Assembly: GCA_964622835.1 (NCBI GenBank)
Contig: CAZUSA010000005.1
Location: forward strand, 1 to 23,626
From: JABIKK01 sp964622835
Lineage (GTDB): Archaea > Nanobdellota > Nanobdellia > SCGC-AAA011-G17 > UBA489
DNA: 23,626 nucleotides
Direction of reading: 5' to 3'
This document shows positions 15,832 through 22,262 of the stretch, one piece after another. Within the stretch, counting starts at the first letter, position 1; each line of letters opens with the position of its first letter. The notes under the pieces were generated by a model. The model was not told where the DNA came from. It searched no databases and saw only the letters and a program-made list of their open reading frames with translations. The position numbers were made by a program, and so were the translations under genes.

Positions 15832-16792
15832 TTATGCAAATAATGTGAGGTACTTGTCATATCCTTCTTTTGCTAAATCTTCTTTCGGCACAAAGCGCAT
15901 TGCTGCAGAATTAATACAGTAGCGTAGTCCTGTTTCACTTGGTCCATCTTTGAAGATGTGTCCTAAGTGTGAATCTGCTTGTTTACTTCGTACTTCTGTT
16001 CGTGGGATAATAAGTTTGTAGTCTTTCTTTTCTACAATGTTNNNNNNNNNNNNNNNNNNNNNNNNNNNNNNNNNNNNNNNNNNNNNNNNNNNNNNNNNNN
16101 NNNNNNNNNNNNNNNNNNNNNNNNNNNNNNNNNNNNNNNNNAACAACTTTGTTATTGGTGGGTTCTTCTGTTCCCCATATGTCATTCAAGTATTGGTCAC
16201 GTCCTGATCCGCCTCTATAAAATTTATATTTTAACGTGTTTGTTTTGTAGTAGTCTTGGTGGTAGTCTTCTGCTGGATAGAAGGTGGTAAATGCTACAAT
16301 TGGGGTAACAAGAGGTTTGTCGTAGCGTCCTGATTCTTCAAGTGCTTGTTTACTTGCTTCTGCTTGTTTTTGTTGTTCTTCAGTGTGGTAAAAAATAGCA
16401 CTGGTATATTGGTGTCCTCGATCAACGAATTGTCCACCATCATCGGTTGGATCAATTTGTTTCCAGAAAATATCGAGTAATGTTTCATAAGATATTTTCG
16501 TTGGATCATAGGTTATTTGGACGGATTCGATGTGGTTAGTTGTACCAGAAGAAACATCTTTGTAGCTAGGGTTTTCTTTAATTCCTCCTGCAAAGCCAGA
16601 GATTACTGTATAAACACCATCCATCTCCTCAAAGGGGTGTTCCATGCACCAAAAGCATCCACCAGCAAAGGTTGCGTGTTCTAAGCTGTCTGGATCAACA
16701 GCTACAGGAAGTTCTTTGACAAAGGGTGCAGGCTGTGCACAGCTAAATAAACCTAGTACTAATACGAGAGTAAAAAGAGTTACCATTTTCAT
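15832..16792 (-). CDS. msrAB: Lipoprotein methionine sulfoxide reductase MsrA-MsrB fusion (gap inside)
   Basis: The N-terminal part is MsrA: signal sequence with lipobox LFSC (Cys18), then FAGGCFWCMEHPFEEMDGV (catalytic Cys46), QIDPTDDGGQFVDRGHQY and a YPAEDYHQDY block. After the gap comes the MsrB end: IPRTEVRSKQADSHLGHIF and ETGLRYCINSAAMRF, with the catalytic Cys in RYCIN. The enzymes reduce the S- and R-sulfoxides of methionine; anchored outside the membrane they repair extracytoplasmic proteins. The 100-N gap has no duplicated flanks and the two parts are in different frames as written. Compared with known MsrAB fusions, about 75 residues of MsrB are missing, so the true gap should be nearer 200-240 nt. 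It sits just after copA on the same strand with its own TATA box; oxidation by copper is a plausible link. Confidence 0.88.
16042..16141. other. Unresolved 100-N assembly gap within msrAB
   Basis: The flanks are not duplicated, unlike the other two gaps. The missing part should encode the MsrA-MsrB linker and the N-terminal part of MsrB. Confidence 0.8.
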
Positions 16793-16810
16793 AAGGAGGT
16801 GTCATAAATC

Positions 16811-16820
16811 ATATTTATAT
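16811..16820 (-). promoter_or_regulatory. TATA box of msrAB
   Basis: On the - strand ATATAAATAT is centred about 24 nt before ATG 16792. It shows that msrAB can be transcribed separately from copA. Confidence 0.5.
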
Positions 16821-16899
16821 GTGTTGTGTTTTAAATTGGTCACATATGGATTGTTTTGTCAACAAGTGTGTCAAAGAAGGTTTTGTTGGGTAACACTAG

Positions 16900-19350
16900 T
16901 TATACAGTGGTTGGTTTGAATTGTTTCATCAGTAAGGCATTGCTAACTACACTAACACTACTCAAAGCCATGGCACCTCCTGCAATAATGGGGCTTAATA
17001 GCCATCCTGTGAATGGATAAAGGATGCCTGCGGCAAGGGGTATACCTATAATGTTGTAGGAAAATGCCCAGAATAGGTTTTGTTTAATTTTTTTCATGGC
17101 ATAAGTGCTAAGTTGTATTGCTGTTACAACGTCGCGTAAATCTTCTTTAATTAAAACAATATCTCCACTTTCGATGGCAATGTCTGTGCCGCTTCCTATG
17201 GCAATACCAATATCAGCTTGAGTAAGTGCTGGTGCATCATTGATACCATCACCAACCATGCCAACAATGTGCCCTTTTTTTTGGAGTCGTTTAATGGCAT
17301 CTGTTTTTCCTTTGGGTAATACTTCTGCAAGGACTGTTATGATGCCTAGTTGCTTAGCAATGGCTTTGCCCGTGCGTTCATTATCTCCTGTAATCATAAT
17401 AACTGTTTTTCCCATTGCATGTACTGCATTAATTGTTTTCCGTGCATGATTTTTGATGGTATCTGCTACAGCAACTAAACCAACAAGTTGTTTGTTGATG
17501 GCAAGAAGCATGACTGTTTTTCCTTGGTGTTCTAATTCTTGTATTTTTATTTCTGTGGTATGTGTTGATATGTTTTTCTCTTTCATGAGGGTGCGATTAC
17601 CCAACACAATAAGTGTTCGGCGATAACATGCTTCAATGCCTTTGCCTGTATGTGAAACAAATGAAGAACTATTGGGTATCTTTTTGTGATAGGTGTTTGC
17701 TCGTGTAACAATAGCTTCGCCAAGGGGGTGTTCAGAATTTTTTTCTGCAAGTGCTGCATAAAAGAGTATATCTTTTTTAGTATATTTACTGAGAGCTATA
17801 ACATCAGTTACTTTGGGTTTTCCTTTAGTGAGTGTTCCTGTTTTGTCAAAAACAATGGTGTCTAATGTTTGTGCTCGTTGGAGTGCTTCTCCATTTTTAA
17901 TAAGTATACCTCTACTAGCACCAATGCCTGTACCAACCATGACTGCAGTGGGTGTTGCAAGACCGAGAGCACAGGGACATGCAATAATGAGTACGGCAAC
18001 AAAAATTGCTAATGCAAAGGCAAAACCAAAGCCTCTGATGTACCATGTGAGGAAACTAATGATAGCAATAGCAACAACAGCAGGAACAAAATATGCAGAA
18101 ATACGGTCTGCAAGTGCTTGGATGGGTGCTTTACTTCCTTGTGCATCTTCTACAAGGCGTACAATTTGTGCAAGGAATGTTTCTTTACCGATCTTTGTTG
18201 CTTTAAAACGAAAGGATCCTGTTCTATTGATGGTTGCACCAATAACACTATCCCCTTTGTTTTTTTCAATTGGAATACTTTCTCCAGTAATCATGCTTTC
18301 ATTAACGGAGGAGTGGCCACTAAGAATAATACCATCTACAGGAATTTTTTGTCCGGGTTTTACAAGAATAATGTCACCTACAATAACTGTATCAATGGGT
18401 ATTTTTTGTTCTTTACCCTTGCGTATGACTAATGCCGTTTTTGCTTGAAGGCCCATAAGTTTTTTGATGGATTCTGAAGTTTTCCCTTTGGCAACAGATT
18501 CTAAGTATTTTCCAAATAAAATAAATGCTACAAGAATACCTGCTACTTCAAAATAAAGATGGTTTGCTGAAAACAGTGTGCTTTCTTGAAAAATCATAAC
18601 AGTAACATATAAACTATACACATAGGCCGATCCTGTGCCAATAGCCACTAATGTGTCCATATTTGCAGTATGTGTTTTAATGAGTGATAAAAATCCTCGT
18701 GTATAAAACTGGTAACCAATAAGCAAAATGGGCGTAGTTAATAAAAGTTGTATGAGGGCCATGGATTGTGCTGTTATGATTGGCAGGGGGAGTGAAACAT
18801 GGGGTGCCATAGCAAGGTACAGGAGAGGCAATGACAAGATAAGTGAAAACAAGACTTTTATTTTGAGGGTATGGTGTTCTTTTTCCCGTTCTTTTTTTTC
18901 AGTATCTTGCGATACATCTTCTTGCATAGATGTATAACCAGCATTTTTTATTTGCTGTTGTATTGCTTCGCTTGTGATAATTTGGGGATTGTAAGTAATG
19001 CTTGCTTTTTGGTTTATTGAAAGTTTTTTGTTGGTGATGCCATCAAGCTGTGTTAATGCAGCTTCAACAGTTGCAAGACAGTGAGGGTTATCCATGCCTA
19101 TAACGGTGAGTCCTATGTTTTTTTCTTTACTTGTGGTTTGTTGTGCAACACTGTATCCTAGTTGGGTAATAGTTTGTTCAAGTTGTTGTTGGGAAATTTT
19201 TGTTGAATCATGCGTTACATATGCTTTTTCCGTAGAAAAGTTGACGGTTGCATTACTAACACCTTGTTTTTTTTCAAGAGCTTTTTCAATTTTAGCAACA
19301 CACGATGCACAAGTCATACCTTTAATGGAAATAATTATTTTTTTTGTCAT
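16900..19350 (-). CDS. copA: Cu(I)-exporting P1B-type ATPase CopA
   Basis: An 816-aa copper pump. Two N-terminal heavy-metal domains: the first with GMTCASC (C14, C17), the second degenerate, with MDNPHC (86-91) where the first Cys is Asn88 and only H90-C91 remain. Membrane part with C458-P-C460 in TM6, TGES (355-358), phosphorylated Asp502 in DKTGT, a SEHPLGE block, GDGINDAPAL, a YN pair in TM7 and MALSS in the last helix. CPC / YN / MxxSS is the Cu(I)/Ag(I) P1B-1 signature. It exports Cu(I) from the cytoplasm. The gene follows the cupredoxin gene closely (35 nt) but has an inverted repeat at 19363-19381 and a TTAAAAA box in front, so it may also have its own regulated promoter. Confidence 0.95.
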   Translation of the reverse strand: MTKKIIISIKGMTCASCVAKIEKALEKKQGVSNATVNFSTEKAYVTHDSTKISQQQLEQTITQLGYSVAQQTTSKEKNIGLTVIGMDNPHCLATVEAALTQLDGITNKKLSINQKASITYNPQIITSEAIQQQIKNAGYTSMQEDVSQDTEKKEREKEHHTLKIKVLFSLILSLPLLYLAMAPHVSLPLPIITAQSMALIQLLLTTPILLIGYQFYTRGFLSLIKTHTANMDTLVAIGTGSAYVYSLYVTVMIFQESTLFSANHLYFEVAGILVAFILFGKYLESVAKGKTSESIKKLMGLQAKTALVIRKGKEQKIPIDTVIVGDIILVKPGQKIPVDGIILSGHSSVNESMITGESIPIEKNKGDSVIGATINRTGSFRFKATKIGKETFLAQIVRLVEDAQGSKAPIQALADRISAYFVPAVVAIAIISFLTWYIRGFGFAFALAIFVAVLIIACPCALGLATPTAVMVGTGIGASRGILIKNGEALQRAQTLDTIVFDKTGTLTKGKPKVTDVIALSKYTKKDILFYAALAEKNSEHPLGEAIVTRANTYHKKIPNSSSFVSHTGKGIEACYRRTLIVLGNRTLMKEKNISTHTTEIKIQELEHQGKTVMLLAINKQLVGLVAVADTIKNHARKTINAVHAMGKTVIMITGDNERTGKAIAKQLGIITVLAEVLPKGKTDAIKRLQKKGHIVGMVGDGINDAPALTQADIGIAIGSGTDIAIESGDIVLIKEDLRDVVTAIQLSTYAMKKIKQNLFWAFSYNIIGIPLAAGILYPFTGWLLSPIIAGGAMALSSVSVVSNALLMKQFKPTTV

Positions 19351-19362
19351 TTTTGAATAAAT

Positions 19363-19381
19363 AAACTACGTTAAGTAGTTT
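19363..19381. promoter_or_regulatory. Inverted repeat before copA, candidate operator
   Basis: AAACTAC-N5-GTAGTTT is a perfect 7-bp inverted repeat located 13-31 nt before the copA ATG, between a TTAAAAA box and the start codon, where a repressor would block initiation. It shares the AAACTA/TAGTTT half-sites with the palindrome at 21734-21749. Confidence 0.5.
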
Positions 19382-19385
19382 TTAA

Positions 19386-19816
19386 TTATTTCTCTTTCAA
19401 GACCCCTCTTTCCGGAATAACGCTTATTGTGCCAGGTATTCCTGCTTCTGTATGTCTTGGTATGCCACAGTGGTATGAAAAGCTTCCAATTTTATTGGGT
19501 GTGAAAGTGACTCGTGTTGTTCCACCTTGAAGAATAGTGTGAACGTCAAAGGCATCAATATCAAAGGCATGAATAATATCTTTGTTAGCAATATCTAGAA
19601 TTATTGATTCTCTTTTTTGGACAATAATTTCTGTTGGTGTAAAACCCATGCTAAAGGCGTTAATAGTTATGGGTATGTTTGATGGGATTGTTACTATAAT
19701 ATTTTCATGATCTGAGACATTGAGGAGATCTGGAATAAATGTTGTTACAAAAAGAAGTGAAGAGAAACGTAAAACTATAGGAAATGCTTTTTTTTAAAAA
19801 ATGTGGTGAGAGTCAT
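19386..19816 (-). pseudogene. Exported cupredoxin gene, frameshifted at an A8 tract
   Basis: From ATG 19816 the frame reads MTLTTFFKKK, then reaches a stop within 14 codons. One extra A in the A8 run (19788-19795) would continue it as MTLTTFFKKKAFPIVLRF, a good signal sequence, and then a cupredoxin of 143 aa. The intact in-frame ATG at 19649 begins mid-domain, and the open frame extends far upstream of it with no usable start codon, so 19649 is not the real start. Copper ligands visible in the repaired numbering: H83 (IIHAF), C117 and H122 (HCGIPRHTEAGIPG). The usual axial Met after the second His is Ile127. Probably an extracytoplasmic type-1 copper protein for electron transfer or copper delivery. 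The break may be a sequencing error, phase variation or a slippage site. It lies in the operon between the 8-Cys protein and copA. Confidence 0.72.
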
Positions 19817-19848
19817 AGTTTTACTAAATAAATTGTTCCAAAAAAATA

Positions 19849-20295
19849 TTAGAATTGATCTTCGATAGGGAAATTATATTTCTCTTCTATTATTTGTTGT
19901 AATACAGCTCTGTGTTGTTCACCAACTTCATCTGCAATAGCTGTTGCAAAATATTCTGCTAAGTAGGGGTTTCCATGCCCTTCAAGTATTTCTCCGATAC
20001 ATTCGCCGCAAGGGTGTTTACCATTTACAACGTCTCGGAGGCAGTCACAGGTTGCTCCTTCACCATGGCCTGGTGTTTTTTCAATACAGTAAGTACAGGG
20101 TTTTTCTAAACAACATCTATAGTTAGTATGTGGTAATTGGCTACTGATGATGTTATTTTTGAGAGCAATAAAATCTTCCCGTTGGTGGGCCATATCTTTG
20201 TGTTTCATTGTTGGCATGGTGATGCCTGTAAGACTTATGAAGATTATTACTATAATAATGCCACAAAAAAAAGAAAGTGTTGATGATTTTCTCAT
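19849..20295 (-). CDS. Exported 8-Cys protein of unknown function
   Basis: A 148-aa protein with an N-terminal signal or anchor helix (about residues 8-25). Positions 60-100 hold eight cysteines: C61, C62, C67, C70, C83, C85, C96, C99, in the pattern CC-x4-C-x2-C-x12-C-x-C-x10-C-x2-C. The C-terminal half is predicted helical (ILEGHGNPYLAEYFATAIAD and onward). I recognise no named domain. It starts immediately after the DUF411 stop (TAA-ATG, no spacer) and is followed 32 nt later by the cupredoxin, so it belongs to the copper operon. Metal binding outside the membrane is the natural inference; a disulfide-rich fold is the alternative. Confidence 0.7.
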   Translation of the reverse strand: MRKSSTLSFFCGIIIVIIFISLTGITMPTMKHKDMAHQREDFIALKNNIISSQLPHTNYRCCLEKPCTYCIEKTPGHGEGATCDCLRDVVNGKHPCGECIGEILEGHGNPYLAEYFATAIADEVGEQHRAVLQQIIEEKYNFPIEDQF

Positions 20296-20745
20296 TTAAA
20301 TCACCATAAACTCCGATGGTTGTCCATCTTTTAATGTATAAATAACATAAGGTCCTTTTTTTGATCCAGGCATACCTGGTGTTCCGGTAGGCATACGGGG
20401 TAATGCAATACCATCAATATCTGGTTGTTCCGTGAGTAGTTTTTCAATGGCTTCAAGAGGAACATGTCCTTCAACAAAGTAGTCGCCTATAAGGGATGTG
20501 TGGCAACTTTGCATGTTAGAAGGTATGTTTTGTTGTTCCTTGATCATTTGCATGTTTTTTGTTGGGAGAACATTGACAGTGTAACCATCTTGTTTGAGTG
20601 CTGCTGCGTGTCCTGTGCAACAACCACAATTAGGTGATTTGTACATGGTAACGACAATAGCGTCGCCGGTTGATCCATTGGTTGTACATCCCACAATAAA
20701 GAGGAGTGCAAGAAGTGCACTCATAACAAGAAGGTGTCGTCGCAT
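20296..20745 (-). CDS. DUF411 metal-binding lipoprotein
   Basis: A 149-aa protein. Signal sequence ending in lipobox FIVGC (Cys20), then TMYKSPNCGCCTGHAAALKQDGY with C40-G-C42-C43, SCHTSLIGDYFVEGHVP and PRMPTGTPGMPGSKKGPYVI: the complete DUF411 pattern. DUF411 proteins occur with copper-resistance genes and are thought to bind copper; no reaction is known. The start codon follows the preceding stop by 1 nt. A GGAGGT Shine-Dalgarno sequence lies inside the end of the upstream gene, 7 nt before the ATG, so translation is coupled. The protein would sit on the outer face of the membrane beside the cupredoxin and the Cys-rich proteins. Confidence 0.9.
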   Translation of the reverse strand: MRRHLLVMSALLALLFIVGCTTNGSTGDAIVVTMYKSPNCGCCTGHAAALKQDGYTVNVLPTKNMQMIKEQQNIPSNMQSCHTSLIGDYFVEGHVPLEAIEKLLTEQPDIDGIALPRMPTGTPGMPGSKKGPYVIYTLKDGQPSEFMVI

Positions 20746-20766
20746 GTTAGCAACCTCCTACCATTG
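20746..20766 (-). repeat. 21-bp repeat copy 1: MVGGC codons, Shine-Dalgarno and stop before the DUF411 gene
   Basis: This 21-bp sequence is identical to that at 20967-20987. On the - strand it encodes MVGGC-stop in the frame of the 72-aa protein and at the same time holds GGAGGT, 7 nt before the DUF411 ATG. It is one of the few clear Shine-Dalgarno sequences in a window dominated by leaderless starts. Confidence 0.75.
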
Positions 20767-20965
20767 TTGGAGCGCTCCGTGGCGTTCCTTGTGCTGACGC
20801 AGATTGTAGTGGTTGTCTGTACCCTGCGATTTGCGTTTGTTCGACAGTATCTTTGATAGTGTCAATTTGTATGGCTTGCACTCCTGAAAATATCAGGAGA
20901 AACAAAACGACGCCCATAAGAATGAGACCATTTTGTTGTGTTTGTTGTTTTTTCATTATTTTCAT
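20747..20965 (-). CDS. 72-aa single-pass membrane protein ending in MVGGC
   Basis: From ATG 20965: MKIMKKQQTQQNGLILMGVV begins a protein with one transmembrane helix (about residues 13-32) and an external Gln/Ser/Pro-rich tail ending SAPTMVGGC. The only Cys is the last residue. The last five residues, MVGGC, are the same as those of the protein encoded just upstream. No known domain. A TTG at 20974 would give a longer reading; ATG 20965 is better because a GGAGGT sits 8 nt before it. It could present a C-terminal Cys as a metal ligand or a thiol or lipid attachment site; this is speculation from sequence. Confidence 0.65.
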   Translation of the reverse strand: MKIMKKQQTQQNGLILMGVVLFLLIFSGVQAIQIDTIKDTVEQTQIAGYRQPLQSASAQGTPRSAPTMVGGC

Positions 20966-20966
20966 T

Positions 20967-20987
20967 GTTAGCAACCTCCTACCATTG
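20967..20987 (-). repeat. 21-bp repeat copy 2: MVGGC codons, Shine-Dalgarno and stop before the 72-aa gene
   Basis: Second exact copy. It ends the larger MVGGC protein and places GGAGGT 8 nt before the ATG at 20965 of the 72-aa gene. Confidence 0.75.
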
Positions 20988-21702
20988 AGCCACCTGTTGT
21001 TTTTCCTTGTTCAATACCACGGTGAACGTTGGTAGTAAGAAGGATCGTGTTGTAGTCCATGCCTTTATCTGTCATGACTTGTGCTTTTGCTTCGTGTATT
21101 GTGGGGAAGAAGAGTATTTTGAATTTACCAACTTCTTCTAATATTTCTTCATTGTCTATGTCCGGATGGTTGAGTAAAAGATATTTTGTGAGTCCACGCA
21201 TAGCAAAACTGTGTGCACATCCGCATGCTGGTTTGCCATTTTCAAAGATAATGGAACGTGCGCCACAACAGAATTCACAAGACATACCTCCATATTCTTT
21301 GTAAAGTATTGTAATGTAACGTTCAAGTGTGGTTCCTTCGACAGTTAAACTTTTGTCAAGATTAGAGAATTTTTTAATGGCTGCATTTGCTTTTACTGCA
21401 TCATAGGGGTCAATATCATCGTAGGCAAAGTTTAAGTCTTCACCATAGATTTCTGGTACGCCTGTTGGTATAATATCACTTGGTGCTGCACGAAGAGGAG
21501 TGCGTGTGCTTGTTTGTTCGTTTGCACTAAGTGTTGGTTGCATCATCATAGTGTGGACGCTATTTATTTGCACACTATTGAAGAGAAACATAACAAGAGT
21601 TGCTAAAATAAGCATTGTTGTTATTGTGTGTTGTCGCTCCTTTATGAGTTTGAAGCGTTTTGTTGTTGTTTGCATTGTGTTTTTCACGATATCACTAAAC
21701 AT
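20968..21702 (-). CDS. Cys-rich membrane-anchored protein ending in MVGGC
   Basis: 244 aa from ATG 21702 (235 aa if the ATG at 21675 is used; the TATA-like CATAAA at 21718-21726 lies rather close to 21702, so 21675 is possible). One N-terminal transmembrane helix (about 28-42), a Thr/Pro linker, then a folded domain: VPEIYGEDLNFAYDDIDPYD, a Cys block C142-x2-C145-C146 (CEFCCGA) and C160-x-C162-x-H164 (CGCAHSFAMRGL), NHPDIDNEEILEEVGKFKIL, and a tail GGSMVGGC. The Cys arrangement recalls metal-binding PCYCGC-type proteins but I cannot assign a family. It is the first gene of the copper operon and faces out of the membrane. It may bind or hand over Cu; no enzymatic motif is seen. Confidence 0.7.
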   Translation of the reverse strand: MFSDIVKNTMQTTTKRFKLIKERQHTITTMLILATLVMFLFNSVQINSVHTMMMQPTLSANEQTSTRTPLRAAPSDIIPTGVPEIYGEDLNFAYDDIDPYDAVKANAAIKKFSNLDKSLTVEGTTLERYITILYKEYGGMSCEFCCGARSIIFENGKPACGCAHSFAMRGLTKYLLLNHPDIDNEEILEEVGKFKILFFPTIHEAKAQVMTDKGMDYNTILLTTNVHRGIEQGKTTGGSMVGGC

Positions 21703-21749
21703 CAGTGATGTGAAACAGTTTATGAGAATACTGATGAAACTAGTTTCAT
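21699..21749. promoter_or_regulatory. Operator-rich promoter of the Cys-rich/copper operon
   Basis: Three inverted repeats lie within 51 nt: a perfect 16-bp palindrome ATGAAACTAGTTTCAT (21734-21749), AAAC-A-GTTT (21713-21721, overlapping a CATAAA TATA-like element), and ACATCA-G-TGATGT (21699-21711, over the ATG 21702). The first spans the stop codon of the regulator gene. The half-site AAACTA recurs at the copA promoter. Binding by the adjacent winged-helix regulator is inferred. Confidence 0.55.
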
Positions 21750-22228
21750 TGGAGAACGATGATGTTGGTCATGCCACGACGTTTTCGTTCGATGACTTTT
21801 TTGTGTTCAAGCTTATCAAGTGTGCGGGTCATGCGGACTTTTGAAAATTTTGTGTGTTTTATGAGGTCACTTTGGTATGATGAACCGTCTTTACTTTTGA
21901 GATGGGCGTAAATTGTTTGTTCGTCGTCAGTAAGTGTTGTAATATCAATGGTTTTGTATGTTGTTTTTTCTTTGGGTATTTTTGTGGGGTGCATAAGATA
22001 AATGCCGCTAACAATGATGGCAAATGCAATGCCGAAGCCTGTCATGAGTAACCAAGAGGTATTGCTCGTGTGTGCAGGGCAATGTTCCATATCAATAGTT
22101 GGATCTACTTCAACAGCTTTGCAGAGAAAGACATCTTTTTTATCAGTGTCATTTTTGACAAAGATTAGGAGTGTGATGAGGATAATGGCACAGCCAACAA
22201 GTATTTTTCCAATAGTTTTTGGGGTCAT
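21746..22228 (-). CDS. Membrane-bound winged-helix regulator, possible metal sensor
   Basis: 160 aa from ATG 22228. TM1 about residues 8-24, an outer loop 25-58, TM2 about 59-79, then a cytoplasmic winged helix-turn-helix domain (about 98-160: LTDDEQTIYAHLKSKDGSSY and so on, ending in a basic wing ERKRRGMTN). This architecture is that of archaeal COG2512 membrane-associated regulators. The loop holds C36, M47, H49, C50 and H53 (CKAVEV...MEHCPAH), suitable for copper or another soft metal. The start was chosen from the TATA box 26 nt upstream; a reading from 22291 would overlap the permease gene. It precedes the copper operon on the same strand, so it is the obvious candidate regulator. Sensing is inferred. 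Confidence 0.75.
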   Translation of the reverse strand: MTPKTIGKILVGCAIILITLLIFVKNDTDKKDVFLCKAVEVDPTIDMEHCPAHTSNTSWLLMTGFGIAFAIIVSGIYLMHPTKIPKEKTTYKTIDITTLTDDEQTIYAHLKSKDGSSYQSDLIKHTKFSKVRMTRTLDKLEHKKVIERKRRGMTNIIVLQ

Positions 22229-22249
22229 GGTGGGTGCAAGTGGTGGGGG

Positions 22250-22257
22250 TTTATATG
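22250..22257 (-). promoter_or_regulatory. TATA box of the membrane regulator gene
   Basis: On the - strand CATATAAA is centred about 26 nt before ATG 22228, giving the regulator its own promoter just after the permease stop. Confidence 0.5.
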
Positions 22258-22262
22258 TGTTA

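Noticed and set aside
16793..16801. AAGGAGGTG resembling a strong Shine-Dalgarno sequence
   Set aside because: It lies on the + strand, where no coding start follows; msrAB is on the - strand.
19386..19649. Cupredoxin as a complete 87-aa gene from ATG 19649
   Set aside because: The frame stays open and cupredoxin-like well upstream, and a signal peptide appears once one base is added at the A8 tract.
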